Numbered from the stretch's first letter, positions 47,722-57,103 are shown. The stretch: 64,000 nucleotides of DNA from Nitrosospira multiformis (GCF_900103165.1 NZ_FNKY01000001.1:1054001-1118000), one strand, 5' to 3'. Numbers and translations are program-made. Notes: generated from the sequence alone by a model not told the origin.

Positions 47722-49869
47722 TCATAGTGTTTTCAGGTATTCGAGCAAATCAAGACGTTGTTCTTTCGACATGGGGTACAGGCATTTATCCCTGATGGAT
47801 TTATCCACAAGTTCGTCTTTAATTGTCTCATCCATGCATTGATCCTTGATCTTCTGATCCACAGGCCCATCAGACTCGTCTACGGTACGTCTGACGCCGT
47901 AGTCGTGCCCGGCGTTATTATTGCCGCGGATATTGGTCTTGAACATGAAGCCCCCATATCCGCTGCTTTTTAAGCCTACCTTCACAGGGTCGAATTCACG
48001 TGCACCGACCTCAAACTCGTCAGGCCGATATTCACCGTCTTGCGGATCTCCCGGACGTCTTTTTGGCAGTAATAAATCATAAAGCGTTGGTACGGAGCCA
48101 TTATGCAGGTAAGGTGCGGTTGCCCAGATGCCATTCAGTGGCCTCGCCTTATAAGATTTTAAAGATGCGACTGGATTGGCCGTGGTGTCTGGATCGTAAT
48201 CACCGTGCTTGATCGATGGCTTGATCTCGTTATGGCGGAACCCTGCTGCTAAATTGGAGATCCAGTCGATCCAGCGGCGTAGAAACCATTTGTCCTGATC
48301 GGGGGTGGCGACAACCCCAATAGTCGCCCGGGTCAGCAAGGCCGCAACCGGAGCCCGCCGATCCAGCAAGACATCGCCCACACTCATGCCAACATACTGA
48401 TTCCGCAGAATGCCGGAGAAGCCTTGGTAACTTACGCTATTTTCGGCCATCTGGGGGTCCGTACCCACATCGCTCGCCCTCGACATATGCGCCACGACGC
48501 GGCGATCAGGATCGTCGCGCTGGATTCTTGCATGGCAGCTCACGCAATGCTTATTGAACAAGGACCGCCCATTCGCAAGGCGGGTCTCGTCGATGGGCGG
48601 AAGGATATCCTCCGGCCATAGCGGAGATTGAAGACTCAACAGACGCGCTTCGATAAGGCGCAGATTTTGAACATTAACGGAAGAATAATAGCTGATATGA
48701 CGACCATACAAACCCTGCCCATTAATGAAGGCGGATATCGAAAATCCTTTATTTTCCGTCCAGTCAAGTGTACCGAATACGCCTATCGCTTCCCCCGTAT
48801 TGCGTGCAATCGCCTTAAGCCCGGCATTTTCCGTGAGGCCGTTCCATTGAACATAGTCATGTTGAGGTGTGTCCCATAGGAATGGGTAGCTTACCGGTGC
48901 GTCAGGGGGGTTAAACAGCTTCTTCCGTAAACGCCCGAGTGCTTCCCAGCCATTATTCTCGTTTAGAGTCGTCACAATATTTTCGACGATACTGTCTCGT
49001 TCAGCGCCACTCAGGACATCACCCGCCCCATTTGTTATCGATCTTATCTGTTCCTCTGTCATCGCGTGGCTTCCCATTATCCTGGGGTCGCGCAATAGTT
49101 CCTGGAGCTCTTTGACGTTGATGACATGTTCCAGAACCCTGTTGTAAATGCGTCCGAACGCATCCAGCCTCGCGTAGCCGTAATGGAGGCTGCTGTAGTT
49201 GATCGTAATGTAACTGGCGAGACGTTCGCGATATTTCTTGAGGTCTGCGAGGACCTCGGCCTCCGTCTTGTAATTGCCGCGGGCTAATACATTTTTCACA
49301 AACCGGTTTCGAACCTCCTCGTTTTTGAGGGTTGCTATCAAGGCGCGGACAATATCCGCCATGAAGGTTTCCATATCTGCGCTTGCCGGACCGCCATCGA
49401 TCCGTATCCCCTTGCCCTTATAGTTTATTTGTCCGGTATGGCAGGCGGAGCAAGTCAAACCGAGATATTCTTTACCCTTATAATCATCCTTGACAAATCC
49501 AACCGGCAGTCCATCCGGATTACTGGAAGTCACCTTCTGCGGCAGATAACGATATCGATTCATGTTCTCGTTAGAGCGGAACGGCTCGGCTTTATCCACC
49601 TGCTCCAGCGCCAGGAAAAAATCGTAGGGCATCATGTCGGATCCCTGCGTGATGGTGTAAAACCAGAGACTGTCGGTGGGCGTCCATCCTTGATCAAGGT
49701 ACTTTATCGCCGTAAAGCTGTCGCCAAAAACATCCTGCTTGACTATCGTTGCACCCCTGTCGGGATCGGCGTCAAGAGCCGCGCAGGCAGGCAAGAGCGC
49801 GGTCAAAAGAATCAAGACAGGAATGGAAGAGTTACGTCGCTTTTCCAACGCGATTGAAAATTGGTTCAC
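47722..49869 (-). CDS. RoxA-like di-haem cytochrome c lipoprotein
   Basis: A 715-residue exported protein with a lipobox (LPAC, Cys 29) and two covalent haem sites, CSACH (140-144) and CVSCH (442-446). The overall layout, with NGIWATAPYLHNGSVPTLYDLL near the C-terminus, matches the di-haem cytochrome c peroxidase/MauG superfamily. The length and the first-half sequence are closest to the RoxA-like branch that includes rubber oxygenase. It should sit on a membrane face in the periplasm or outside. The start is GTG with GGGGA upstream. Peroxidase or dioxygenase activity is not decidable from sequence alone. Confidence 0.85.
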   Translation of the reverse strand: MNQFSIALEKRRNSSIPVLILLTALLPACAALDADPDRGATIVKQDVFGDSFTAIKYLDQGWTPTDSLWFYTITQGSDMMPYDFFLALEQVDKAEPFRSNENMNRYRYLPQKVTSSNPDGLPVGFVKDDYKGKEYLGLTCSACHTGQINYKGKGIRIDGGPASADMETFMADIVRALIATLKNEEVRNRFVKNVLARGNYKTEAEVLADLKKYRERLASYITINYSSLHYGYARLDAFGRIYNRVLEHVINVKELQELLRDPRIMGSHAMTEEQIRSITNGAGDVLSGAERDSIVENIVTTLNENNGWEALGRLRKKLFNPPDAPVSYPFLWDTPQHDYVQWNGLTENAGLKAIARNTGEAIGVFGTLDWTENKGFSISAFINGQGLYGRHISYYSSVNVQNLRLIEARLLSLQSPLWPEDILPPIDETRLANGRSLFNKHCVSCHARIQRDDPDRRVVAHMSRASDVGTDPQMAENSVSYQGFSGILRNQYVGMSVGDVLLDRRAPVAALLTRATIGVVATPDQDKWFLRRWIDWISNLAAGFRHNEIKPSIKHGDYDPDTTANPVASLKSYKARPLNGIWATAPYLHNGSVPTLYDLLLPKRRPGDPQDGEYRPDEFEVGAREFDPVKVGLKSSGYGGFMFKTNIRGNNNAGHDYGVRRTVDESDGPVDQKIKDQCMDETIKDELVDKSIRDKCLYPMSKEQRLDLLEYLKTL

Positions 49870-50026
49870 GGTGTCCCCTTTATGGCGAGATTGCGGTTTC
49901 GTACAAATTTATTATAGTCGATTCCTGAAAAATATCTTGTCATGGATGAGCTTATATTGAGCGCAGCATCAGAGTACAAGGGTTTTTTAGATCGGATTGA
50001 CTTGGAACTCACATTAACGTGTCAGG

Positions 50027-50104
50027 GGAGCTCGTCGGACTTAAAGGAAGTCGGCTGCAAAAGCCGGATAAAAAGTATCAGGTGGTCCATATTTCACGAG
50101 CTCC
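50027..50104 (+). repeat. Intergenic repeat family, copy C
   Basis: GGGAGCTCGT at 50026-50035 is the inverse of ACGAGCTCCC at 50096-50105. Inside are CGGACTTAAAGGAAGTCGG and a small hairpin CGGCT-GCAAA-AGCCG. It aligns with copies at 45214 and 46329. Confidence 0.6.
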
Positions 50105-50289
50105 CTCGCGCGGGACCTTTTCAGGTAGCAGCTTGAGCAGCGATTGGGGGGCGTTTGTGCAATCGGTACACGACCCGCAGCCACCCGGGAAAATCTACCA
50201 GCCGCGCCCAATGGCGTCTAGCCAAGACACGGCGGGGCTGTATGCGCAATACCAGTTCACACAAGTGTGGCTCGCGCAATCGCGTGCCA

Positions 50290-50524
50290 AAGATACCATT
50301 GGCAGCAAGAAACAAGAAAAACCTGTTAATCGAAGTGGCCAAAAATGAAGCACGCCTGAAACGCGCCGCCATCAACCTGCTGGCGGGCGATAGGCTGGAT
50401 AAAAAGTTGTTCTACCAGCTTACCAGCACAACCTGGCGGGATTCCCGGCGCATCAGTGGGTACCTTGCGCGCGTCAATATGGTTCAGCTCCTTGAGCAGT
50501 TCAACAGCATCGATCAAATTTATG
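50290..50524 (+). pseudogene. Possible decayed coding fragment
   Basis: The stretch reads in one frame as NLLIEVAKNEARLKRAAINL and goes on through a region with a natural amino-acid mix to about NSIDQIYG. There it meets the oppositely oriented PEP-CTERM gene and loses sense. There is no good start codon with ribosome site, and the sequence upstream is in a different apparent frame. I do not recognise the family. It may be a broken gene or chance. Confidence 0.25.
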
Positions 50525-51296
50525 GCCTACGTTGGCGTCTAAATACTAGCCCAATTAAAGCTGCAAGACTCAAAAGGGCAAGGGTGGGCGGTTCTGAAAC
50601 CGGAACCAAAGTTCCCTGCCAATCGTAAGACATAATATTGTTGCTGAACGACATGTTACTGAAAATAACTCTGCCTTCCTGCTGCTGAGTCGGCATTTGA
50701 ACCGATAACCCGGTGTATAGCGTGTGTAGATCTACCACAAAAGATGATCCATTCGCGCGTACTAGCGACGCCGTAGTAGAAACTTCGATGCTTGTAGGAT
50801 CAAGCTGTGTCCAAATCCAGTGGTAGTCAGTTACGAATACAAGGTCGGTTGGACCATTGTATGTACCATTGACATCGGCCGTATAATTCAACATGTTGCC
50901 TATCGTCGACATATGAGTCGTTACACTAATTTGGTCGCCCGGCAGCGAAGGCCACATCGCTACTCGACCTGCATCGTAATTTCCTCCACTTAGATCGAAG
51001 AGGTTTAGGGCACCCCCAGACGTGTGAACACCTAATGCGCTGTTTGAGGTCGTCCAGGAATTTCCAAGTGCGAATGGGCTGATATTGCTAGGAATCGACG
51101 TAAAATCAACTTGAACATGACTAAGAGTATTACCTGTTACATCCGTCTGGCCGGTCGCGGTTGCGATAATTGGTACACCATTAATCTGTCCTGTATAGTC
51201 GCCCGAGAATTGAAATATGGGATTGGCTCGGACCAAGCCACTGAATGAAATATTCAAACAGATAACTAATGCCAATATAGAATAATTTATTCTCAT
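50520..51296 (-). CDS. PEP-CTERM sorting-domain protein
   Basis: A 258-residue exported protein with a signal peptide ending GLVRA, a beta-rich passenger of unknown family, and a C-terminal VSEPPTLALLSLAALIGLVF followed by RRQRR. The sorting motif has SEP in place of PEP, which also occurs in this family. It should be processed by an exosortase and deposited in the extracellular matrix. It is alone, on an AT-richer stretch than its neighbours. Confidence 0.82.
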   Translation of the reverse strand: MRINYSILALVICLNISFSGLVRANPIFQFSGDYTGQINGVPIIATATGQTDVTGNTLSHVQVDFTSIPSNISPFALGNSWTTSNSALGVHTSGGALNLFDLSGGNYDAGRVAMWPSLPGDQISVTTHMSTIGNMLNYTADVNGTYNGPTDLVFVTDYHWIWTQLDPTSIEVSTTASLVRANGSSFVVDLHTLYTGLSVQMPTQQQEGRVIFSNMSFSNNIMSYDWQGTLVPVSEPPTLALLSLAALIGLVFRRQRRP

Positions 51297-52033
51297 GCTA
51301 TTCTCCGTTTTTAACCTGCCAATAGATGGTGTGAATTCTATTTAATAGTAGTAGGGAAAACAGGAAATGCAACACGAGGTCGTTAATGTGTGCATATAGA
51401 ATTGGAAAACCTATAGATACACAAAGTAATTGGTCAAATTCTATCTGCCATGTCAATTATTTCTTAACGACGTTTTTTGTATGGGGCTCTAAGCCCAAAC
51501 CAGCGGAATCTTTAACTGTACAGGATTCTTATGAAGGCGGCCGGTGCTGAGCATGTTCATATTTATGAATGATAACGTCCTTTATCATTCATAAAATAAC
51601 GCTGAGATTGATCGTTCCGAAGCTTATGGTCTTTTTGCTGTTTTTGAGCGACCTCTTCTAGAACTCCAATTTGCGTCGTTAAAACCAATAAATGTCGACC
51701 CGTTGTCTTGACGTGTTGCCCCGGACCGTTTTTTTTCGACCGATAGAACAATCGTTACCGTCAAAATCTACCTTCACCTCAGTCACTTTTTCGCTTTGAT
51801 TCTTCAAGTCCGGCAGGTTGCCAGGAGCATCATCGTAGAGAAATCTGCACATAATGCCGCGTTTCCCGCTAAGCTGGTTAGAGCAATCAGAACCAGAGCG
51901 GACACTGTCTGGTCCGTCTTGTCTCGTTGCAAGTGCGTTTCAGGCTATAATCCCATAGTCAATCCTCCCAAACATCATGTTTCGTTCGCGATGTTCATGA
52001 TTTTTACCGGCAGCACCCGCAAAAAACCATTTT
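51297..52033. other. Intergenic region with palindrome and repeat fragment
   Basis: About 740 bases without a recognised gene. It contains the promoter side of the PEP-CTERM gene (AT-rich, 51300-51480), a perfect 14-bp palindrome (51562-51595) and a partial copy of the intergenic repeat near 51785-51830 (CGGCAGGTTGCC). A 62-residue open frame on the minus strand (51563-51751) is not convincing. Confidence 0.4.
51562..51595. repeat. AT-rich 14-bp inverted repeat
   Basis: TTTATGAATGATAA (51562-51575) and TTATCATTCATAAA (51582-51595) are perfect complements around a 6-base loop. There is no T-run beyond it, so it is less likely to be a terminator than a protein-binding site or an element end. 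Confidence 0.5.
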
Positions 52034-53890
52034 ATGAATGTTTTTTACGAAGAGGAAGGTATCTTCAAAGTAGGCACAATCCTTGCCGACAATACGACGT
52101 CTCTTCAAGTGGAGGCGCCTCACGGTAAGCGTGCAAAAATAAAGGCGGCTTCGGTACTGCTGCGGTTTGACGCACCATCGCCGTCCGAATTGATGGATAT
52201 CGCCCAGAAAATGGCGGAGGATCTCGATCCGAATTTTCTCTGGGAGTGCTGCGAAAGTGAGGCCGAGTTCGCCAGCGATGCATTGGCTACGGATTATTTC
52301 GGTCACATAGCCAGTTCTGAGGAAGCAGCCGCGGTGCTGATCCGGTTGCACAGCGCGCCGATGTATTTTTACAAAAAAGGACGGGGGCGCTATAAAGCTG
52401 CGCCATCGAAAGCACTGGAGGCGGCGCTTGCCAGTCAAGAAAGAAAGCGCCTGCAGGCGGAACAGCAAGCTCGCTATGTGCAATTGCTGGGCGCGTTTGC
52501 CCTGCCGGAAGAATTCCGGCCATCGCTGTTCAATTTGCTCTACCGGCCCGACAAGAATACCGTGGAATGGAAGGCGCTTGATGCCGTTTGCACGTCGGCC
52601 AAGCTAAGTGTCCCCGGGTTGCTCGAAAAATGTGGTGCGATACCGTCTACCCATGACTACCATGTCAACCGGTTCCTGCTAGAGCATTTTCCCGAAGGAA
52701 CAGATTTCGGTGCGCTTGACGCGCGCGGCGAATTGCATGACGCGGTAGATTTGCCCTTGGCGGATGTGACTGCCTTCAGTATAGATGATGCCACCACAAC
52801 TGAGATCGATGATGCCTTTTCGGTCACGCCGCTGACTCTGGGCAGCTTTCGCATCGGTATCCACATTGCCGTTCCCACGTTGGGAATCGCACCCGGTTCG
52901 CTCCTGGATGTTGCAGCGGCACAGCGTCTTTCAACCGTGTATCTTCCGGGCAGCAAAATAACCATGCTGCCGGAAGTAGTGATACACCACTATACATTGG
53001 GCGAAGAACGGTTATGCCCGGCGGTTTCAATGTATATCGATGTGGCGGACGATTTCACCGTTATTGCCACAACCAGCCGCATCGAACGAGTAAAGGTTGC
53101 CGCCAATCTCAGGCACGACGTGTTGGAGGAGCGTTTTAACGAACACACTCTGGCGACGGGAAGTCTCGATCATCCTTTTGGCAAGGCACTGCTGGCGCTA
53201 TGGAAATTTGCCTGCAAGATGGAAGCGGTTCGCGGCAAGACCAACGACAGCAATAATGAGAAGATCGATTACAGCTTTCACGTTGAAGATGATCGTATCA
53301 CTATCAGCGAGCGCCGGCGAGGTTCGCCGATCGATAAGGTGGTATCGGAATTGATGATTTATGTGAATACTGAGTGGGGCAAGCAACTGGCCGATAGCGG
53401 TATCGCCGGCATCTATCGCAGCCAGGGTGGCGGTAAGGTCCGGATGGGCACTTCTCCCGCGCCGCACCAGGGTTTGGGTGTTTCCCAGTATGCCTGGATC
53501 AGCTCACCGATGCGCCGCTATGTGGATTTCATCAATCAGCGGCAATTGGTCGCGCTGCTGCGAAAGGAAACGCCACCTTATACCCGGGACAGTGATAGTC
53601 TGCGGATATCCATGCGGGATTTCGAAGCGGCTTATGAAGTCTATGGAGATTTTCAACGAAGAATGGAGCGCTACTGGTGTTTGCGCTGGCTGTTACAGGA
53701 GAATATCAATACGACGGGAGCGCAGGTAATTAAGGAGAATCTGGTGAAACTGGATCACCTCCCTTTGGTCGCGCGAATAACCTCCTTACCGGAATTGTCG
53801 CCAGAAACGGCTGTTGAAGTGGAGATTTCTCAGATTGATTTGCTGGAACTCACTTTTCACGCAAAATTCCTGCGCAAATTGGATGCATAG
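52034..53890 (+). CDS. RNB-domain (ribonuclease II family) exoribonuclease
   Basis: A 618-residue protein with a central RNB catalytic domain. The metal-binding aspartates lie in FSIDDATTTEIDDAFSV (about residues 247-263). RSQGGGKVRMGTSPAPHQGLG and YAWISSPMRRYVDFINQRQL match the RNA-binding and active-site blocks of RNase II. The N-terminal 150 residues are unlike the RNase II cold-shock domains, and the C-terminal S1 part is short. It would degrade single-stranded RNA 3' to 5'. RNase II is the nearest name; RNase R is longer. No clear ribosome site precedes the ATG. Confidence 0.88.
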   Translation: MNVFYEEEGIFKVGTILADNTTSLQVEAPHGKRAKIKAASVLLRFDAPSPSELMDIAQKMAEDLDPNFLWECCESEAEFASDALATDYFGHIASSEEAAAVLIRLHSAPMYFYKKGRGRYKAAPSKALEAALASQERKRLQAEQQARYVQLLGAFALPEEFRPSLFNLLYRPDKNTVEWKALDAVCTSAKLSVPGLLEKCGAIPSTHDYHVNRFLLEHFPEGTDFGALDARGELHDAVDLPLADVTAFSIDDATTTEIDDAFSVTPLTLGSFRIGIHIAVPTLGIAPGSLLDVAAAQRLSTVYLPGSKITMLPEVVIHHYTLGEERLCPAVSMYIDVADDFTVIATTSRIERVKVAANLRHDVLEERFNEHTLATGSLDHPFGKALLALWKFACKMEAVRGKTNDSNNEKIDYSFHVEDDRITISERRRGSPIDKVVSELMIYVNTEWGKQLADSGIAGIYRSQGGGKVRMGTSPAPHQGLGVSQYAWISSPMRRYVDFINQRQLVALLRKETPPYTRDSDSLRISMRDFEAAYEVYGDFQRRMERYWCLRWLLQENINTTGAQVIKENLVKLDHLPLVARITSLPELSPETAVEVEISQIDLLELTFHAKFLRKLDA

Positions 53891-53938
53891 ATTGGGCTGT
53901 CAACCTGTGTGACGAGCGTATCGTTGTTGTTTTACAAT

Positions 53939-54050
53939 GAACCTGAATTCGGGAGTTGGCCGCTCATTAGATCAGTGTTATGACTAATACCAGTATTATT
54001 TCGTACTATTTGACTCTTACCTTTCGTCCAATTACCGGATGTAGTATGAA
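53939..54050 (-). repeat. Dispersed intergenic repeat, worn inverted copy before tonB-like gene
   Basis: On the minus strand this contains GGACGAAAGGTAAGAGTC and then AATGAGCGGCCAACTCCCGA. They match the start and end of the repeat at 31038-31142, with a diverged middle. Confidence 0.45.
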
Positions 54051-54098
54051 TGTTGTTTCCTAAACAGACATCGGTCTAAATTTACACGCGTTGTTAAA

Positions 54099-55001
54099 TT
54101 GAGCGTCACTCCAAACATATCGGATTTTAGCTCAGCCTTATCTCGCGGATGGCTGTCAGATCCTTCGTCGCGCCTGAACTTAACGATATTGATTTCGGTG
54201 ATTTTTCACGCGATTGTTTTGTTCGGGATTACCTTCAAACTCCCCTATCCAGAAATCGACAAGACCGCTATGCCGCTGGAAGTCGTGCTGGTCAACAGTC
54301 AATTCGCATCGAAGTCGCGCAATGCGGATACGCTGGCGCGAGCTAACCTGGAGGGTGGGGGAGCCACTGACAGCAATCGCCGGGCCAAGACGCATCTTCC
54401 ATCGTCGCCAGAACATCAGCACGCGGCTACTGAAGAAACGGATCAGCCTGAACAGGAAACAAAGCAAATGATGACCGCGGTCGAGAGCGGTCAGGACGTT
54501 TATCAAACAACTCCCCCTTCGAATCAGACCGAACAAAACAGCCTCGGTATTAACGGTAGCGACCTGGTTCAACGTAGTATCGAGATCGCTCGCCTGGGGG
54601 CTCAGACCGCACGGGATGGTGAAGCTTATCAGCATCGTCCAAAACGCAGATTTATCGGTGCTCGTACGCAGGAATACCGCTTTGCCCGCTATGTGGAAGA
54701 TTGGCGTCTCAAAGTGGAGCGGATCGGCAACATGAATTATCCTGAAGCGGCGAGGCGGGAAAAAGTCTATGGAGACCTGCAACTCACCGTTGGTATCAGG
54801 TCTGACGGCAGTCTCGAGTCGCTTGAAATAAATCGCTCGTCAGGGAAGAAAGTTCTGGATGAAGCGGCGTTACGCATTGTTAATCTGGCGGGACAAAATG
54901 GATTTGCCCCCTTTCCGCCGGACATCAGCCGAGATACTGATGTCCTGCATATTACCCGTACTTGGGCGTTTACCCGTTCGGATGAACTGACAAGCCAATA
55001 A
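54099..55001 (+). CDS. TonB-like energy transducer (second locus)
   Basis: A 300-residue protein with one N-terminal membrane helix (LTILISVIFHAIVLFGITF, about 28-46), a long Gln/Glu/Thr-rich periplasmic linker and a C-terminal TonB domain. That domain, about 210-295, has YVEDWRLKVERIGNMNYPEAA and YGDLQLTVGIRSDGSLESLEI. It lacks the poly-proline rod of the TonB at 5756. Its place between an RNB ribonuclease and aroE is common in betaproteobacteria, where no exbB or exbD is adjacent. The apparent start is TTG at 54099; no strong ribosome site is seen. Confidence 0.86.
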   Translation: MSVTPNISDFSSALSRGWLSDPSSRLNLTILISVIFHAIVLFGITFKLPYPEIDKTAMPLEVVLVNSQFASKSRNADTLARANLEGGGATDSNRRAKTHLPSSPEHQHAATEETDQPEQETKQMMTAVESGQDVYQTTPPSNQTEQNSLGINGSDLVQRSIEIARLGAQTARDGEAYQHRPKRRFIGARTQEYRFARYVEDWRLKVERIGNMNYPEAARREKVYGDLQLTVGIRSDGSLESLEINRSSGKKVLDEAALRIVNLAGQNGFAPFPPDISRDTDVLHITRTWAFTRSDELTSQ

Positions 55002-55076
55002 GATCCGCGTCGTTGCCACTTTGCCCTGTATCCCAAAAACTGCACACTTCACCCCGCTCACGCCGTTTACTGACTC

Positions 55077-55895
55077 ATGACCGATTTCTATGCCGTCATC
55101 GGCAACCCCGTCGCTCACAGCAAATCACCGTGGATCCATGCCGAGTTTTCCCGGCAGACGGGCCAGGATATGCAATATGAAGCGATACTTGCGCCGGTAA
55201 ATGCTTTTCCTGCAACGGTGGCGGTTTTCCGGGAGCGCGGCGGCAAAGGCATGAACGTGACGGTTCCATTCAAGCTGGAAGCCTGTAAGCTTGCCGGCCG
55301 TTTGACTGAGCGAGCCGATGCCGCCCAAGCGGTAAACACACTCGTATTCAACGCTGATGGGACTCTAGGCGCCAATACCGATGGCGCTGGATTGGTGCGC
55401 GACATCATGGTTAATCTGGGATTCTCTCTTACTGGCAAGCGGGTATTGTTAATGGGTGCGGGTGGAGCGGCCCGGGGTGTGGTGCTGCCGCTACTGGAAC
55501 ACGACCCCAGTATTCTGGCAATCGTCAATCGTACTCAACAAAAAGCGCATGCGTTACAACAGCAATTTTCCTGCTACGGAACCATTGTATCTGGCGATTA
55601 CGCGGATATTCTTGGGGAAAAATTTGACCTTGTTATTAATGCCACCTCCGCCAGCCTGAAGGGCGAGCTGCCGCCGTTATCCCCAGGTATTTTCGCGGCT
55701 GAATCGCTGGCCTATGACATGATGTATGGCGATGGATATACACCTTTTCTGCAATTCGCGAAGCAACAGGGCGCATCACGTCTGGCTGACGGCATCGGTA
55801 TGCTGGTGGAGCAAGCGGCGGAATCTTTCTTCCTGTGGCGTGGGGTAAGGCCGGAAACCGGGCCGATAATTAAAATGCTCAAATTACATACCTGA
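55077..55895 (+). CDS. aroE: Shikimate dehydrogenase
   Basis: A 272-residue AroE. It has VIGNPVAHSKSPWIHAEFSR with the shikimate-binding SKS, GMNVTVPFKLEAC with the catalytic Lys, GANTDGAGLVRDI, and the nucleotide motif VLLMGAGGAARGVVLPLL. It reduces 3-dehydroshikimate with NADPH in aromatic amino-acid synthesis. Start ATG at 55077, 75 bases after the tonB-like gene. Length is normal. Confidence 0.96.
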   Translation: MTDFYAVIGNPVAHSKSPWIHAEFSRQTGQDMQYEAILAPVNAFPATVAVFRERGGKGMNVTVPFKLEACKLAGRLTERADAAQAVNTLVFNADGTLGANTDGAGLVRDIMVNLGFSLTGKRVLLMGAGGAARGVVLPLLEHDPSILAIVNRTQQKAHALQQQFSCYGTIVSGDYADILGEKFDLVINATSASLKGELPPLSPGIFAAESLAYDMMYGDGYTPFLQFAKQQGASRLADGIGMLVEQAAESFFLWRGVRPETGPIIKMLKLHT

Positions 55896-55896
55896 A

Positions 55897-56030
55897 CCTA
55901 AGTCCGGCCGCCGACCGCTTTACCTCGTCCAACTACCGGATTTAGGATGATCCATCAAAACCCTTCACGCCATTCGAGCTTCATCTTTTCGGTGAGCTCG
56001 TTACCGGGCGGATTTAGGTTGAAAACCTGA
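55897..56030. repeat. Dispersed repeat segments between aroE and mtgA
   Basis: Contains ACCTAAGTCCGGCCGCCGAC (an inverted form of the repeat end), then ACCGGATTTAGGATGATCC, then GGGCGGATTTAGGTTG in the forward direction. The layout resembles two facing worn copies of the family at 31038 and 57001. Confidence 0.4.
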
Positions 56031-56048
56031 CAGCATAATCCCTGGTGC

Positions 56049-56747
56049 ATGCAGAAATTTATTAAGCGTTGGTTATGGCGTTTCTTCCTGTTATTAATCG
56101 CCGCGGTACTTGCCTATCAGCTATGGATTCTCGGCCATGTTGTCTATTGGAACTTCTACAATCCTTCCACCAGTGCATTCATGCAGGATCGGTTGCATGA
56201 TTTACGAAATAAAGACTCCACAATGGCGTTACGCACCCAGTGGATGCCTTACGAGCGGATTTCACCTCATCTCAAGCGTGCGATCATAGCCGCTGAGGAT
56301 GGCAAGTTCCTGGAACATGAGGGTTTCGATTTCGAAGCTATTCAGAAGGCATACGAGAAAAACCTGAAAAAGGGCAAGCTGGTTGCGGGCGGCTCTACTA
56401 TCAGCCAGCAGCTTGCGAAGAACCTGTTTCTTTCCGGCGAGAAAACGCCGTGGCGCAAAATCCAGGAAGCCATCATCACGCTGATGCTGGAAAGGGTGAT
56501 GTCCAAACGGCGCATCCTGGAGATCTATTTGAATATCATTGAATGGGGAAATGGAGTATTCGGCGCCGAGGCCGCTATTCGCTACTATTACGGTGTTTCC
56601 GCTACTTCTGTCACCGCGGAACAAGCCGCCCGTCTCGCCGCCATGGTTCCTGATCCGAGATTCTACGATCGTAATCGCAATACGCCGTGGTTATTGAGAA
56701 AAACTGATATTATCCTTAGCCGTATGGCATCTACGCAAATTCCCTGA
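56049..56747 (+). CDS. mtgA: Monofunctional biosynthetic peptidoglycan glycosyltransferase
   Basis: A 232-residue membrane-anchored glycosyltransferase (GT51). It has one N-terminal helix (about 9-30), the catalytic Glu in AIIAAEDGKFLEHEGFD, then GGSTISQQLAKNLFLSGEKTPWRK and LNIIEWGNGVFGAEAAIRYYYG. It polymerises lipid II into glycan strands but has no transpeptidase domain, in line with MtgA. The aroE-mtgA order is usual for betaproteobacteria. Confidence 0.95.
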   Translation: MQKFIKRWLWRFFLLLIAAVLAYQLWILGHVVYWNFYNPSTSAFMQDRLHDLRNKDSTMALRTQWMPYERISPHLKRAIIAAEDGKFLEHEGFDFEAIQKAYEKNLKKGKLVAGGSTISQQLAKNLFLSGEKTPWRKIQEAIITLMLERVMSKRRILEIYLNIIEWGNGVFGAEAAIRYYYGVSATSVTAEQAARLAAMVPDPRFYDRNRNTPWLLRKTDIILSRMASTQIP

Positions 56748-57000
56748 CAACTCCTCACCGGTTCGTCCGGCAACATGAACCATACTTTGCGTTCACTCTC
56801 CGCCCTGTCATAATATTTGCTCTGCATTCTGAGTCTCCCTGCAAACAGGCGCTCCCGCCAAACGAGAAGCGAGTGCGTCAGAAATATCGCGCATAACGGT
56901 TTCAAATAGGTGCTACAAATGACGGGACTGATGTCGAGCGAGAAGCGGGGTAACGCATATCTATCCATACGCAACGACGAACAATCCTGAATTCGCCTTC
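56748..57000. other. Intergenic region after mtgA
   Basis: 253 bases leading into the repeat at 57001. I see no gene and no clear terminator. Confidence 0.4.
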
Positions 57001-57103
57001 TAGCGGACTCGCCAAGAGGTGAGGGTCAACAACGAAAGAAGTCTTTTGTGAATCCTGACACTAAAATGAAACACGAGCGGTTAACCGGCGGATTTAGGAT
57101 AAT
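57001..57103 (+). repeat. Dispersed intergenic repeat, copy before mgtE
   Basis: Begins TAGCGGACTCGCC and ends GGCGGATTTAGGATAAT. It matches 31038-31142 from end to end (103 against 105 bases) with scattered substitutions. It ends 70 bases before mgtE. Confidence 0.6.
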
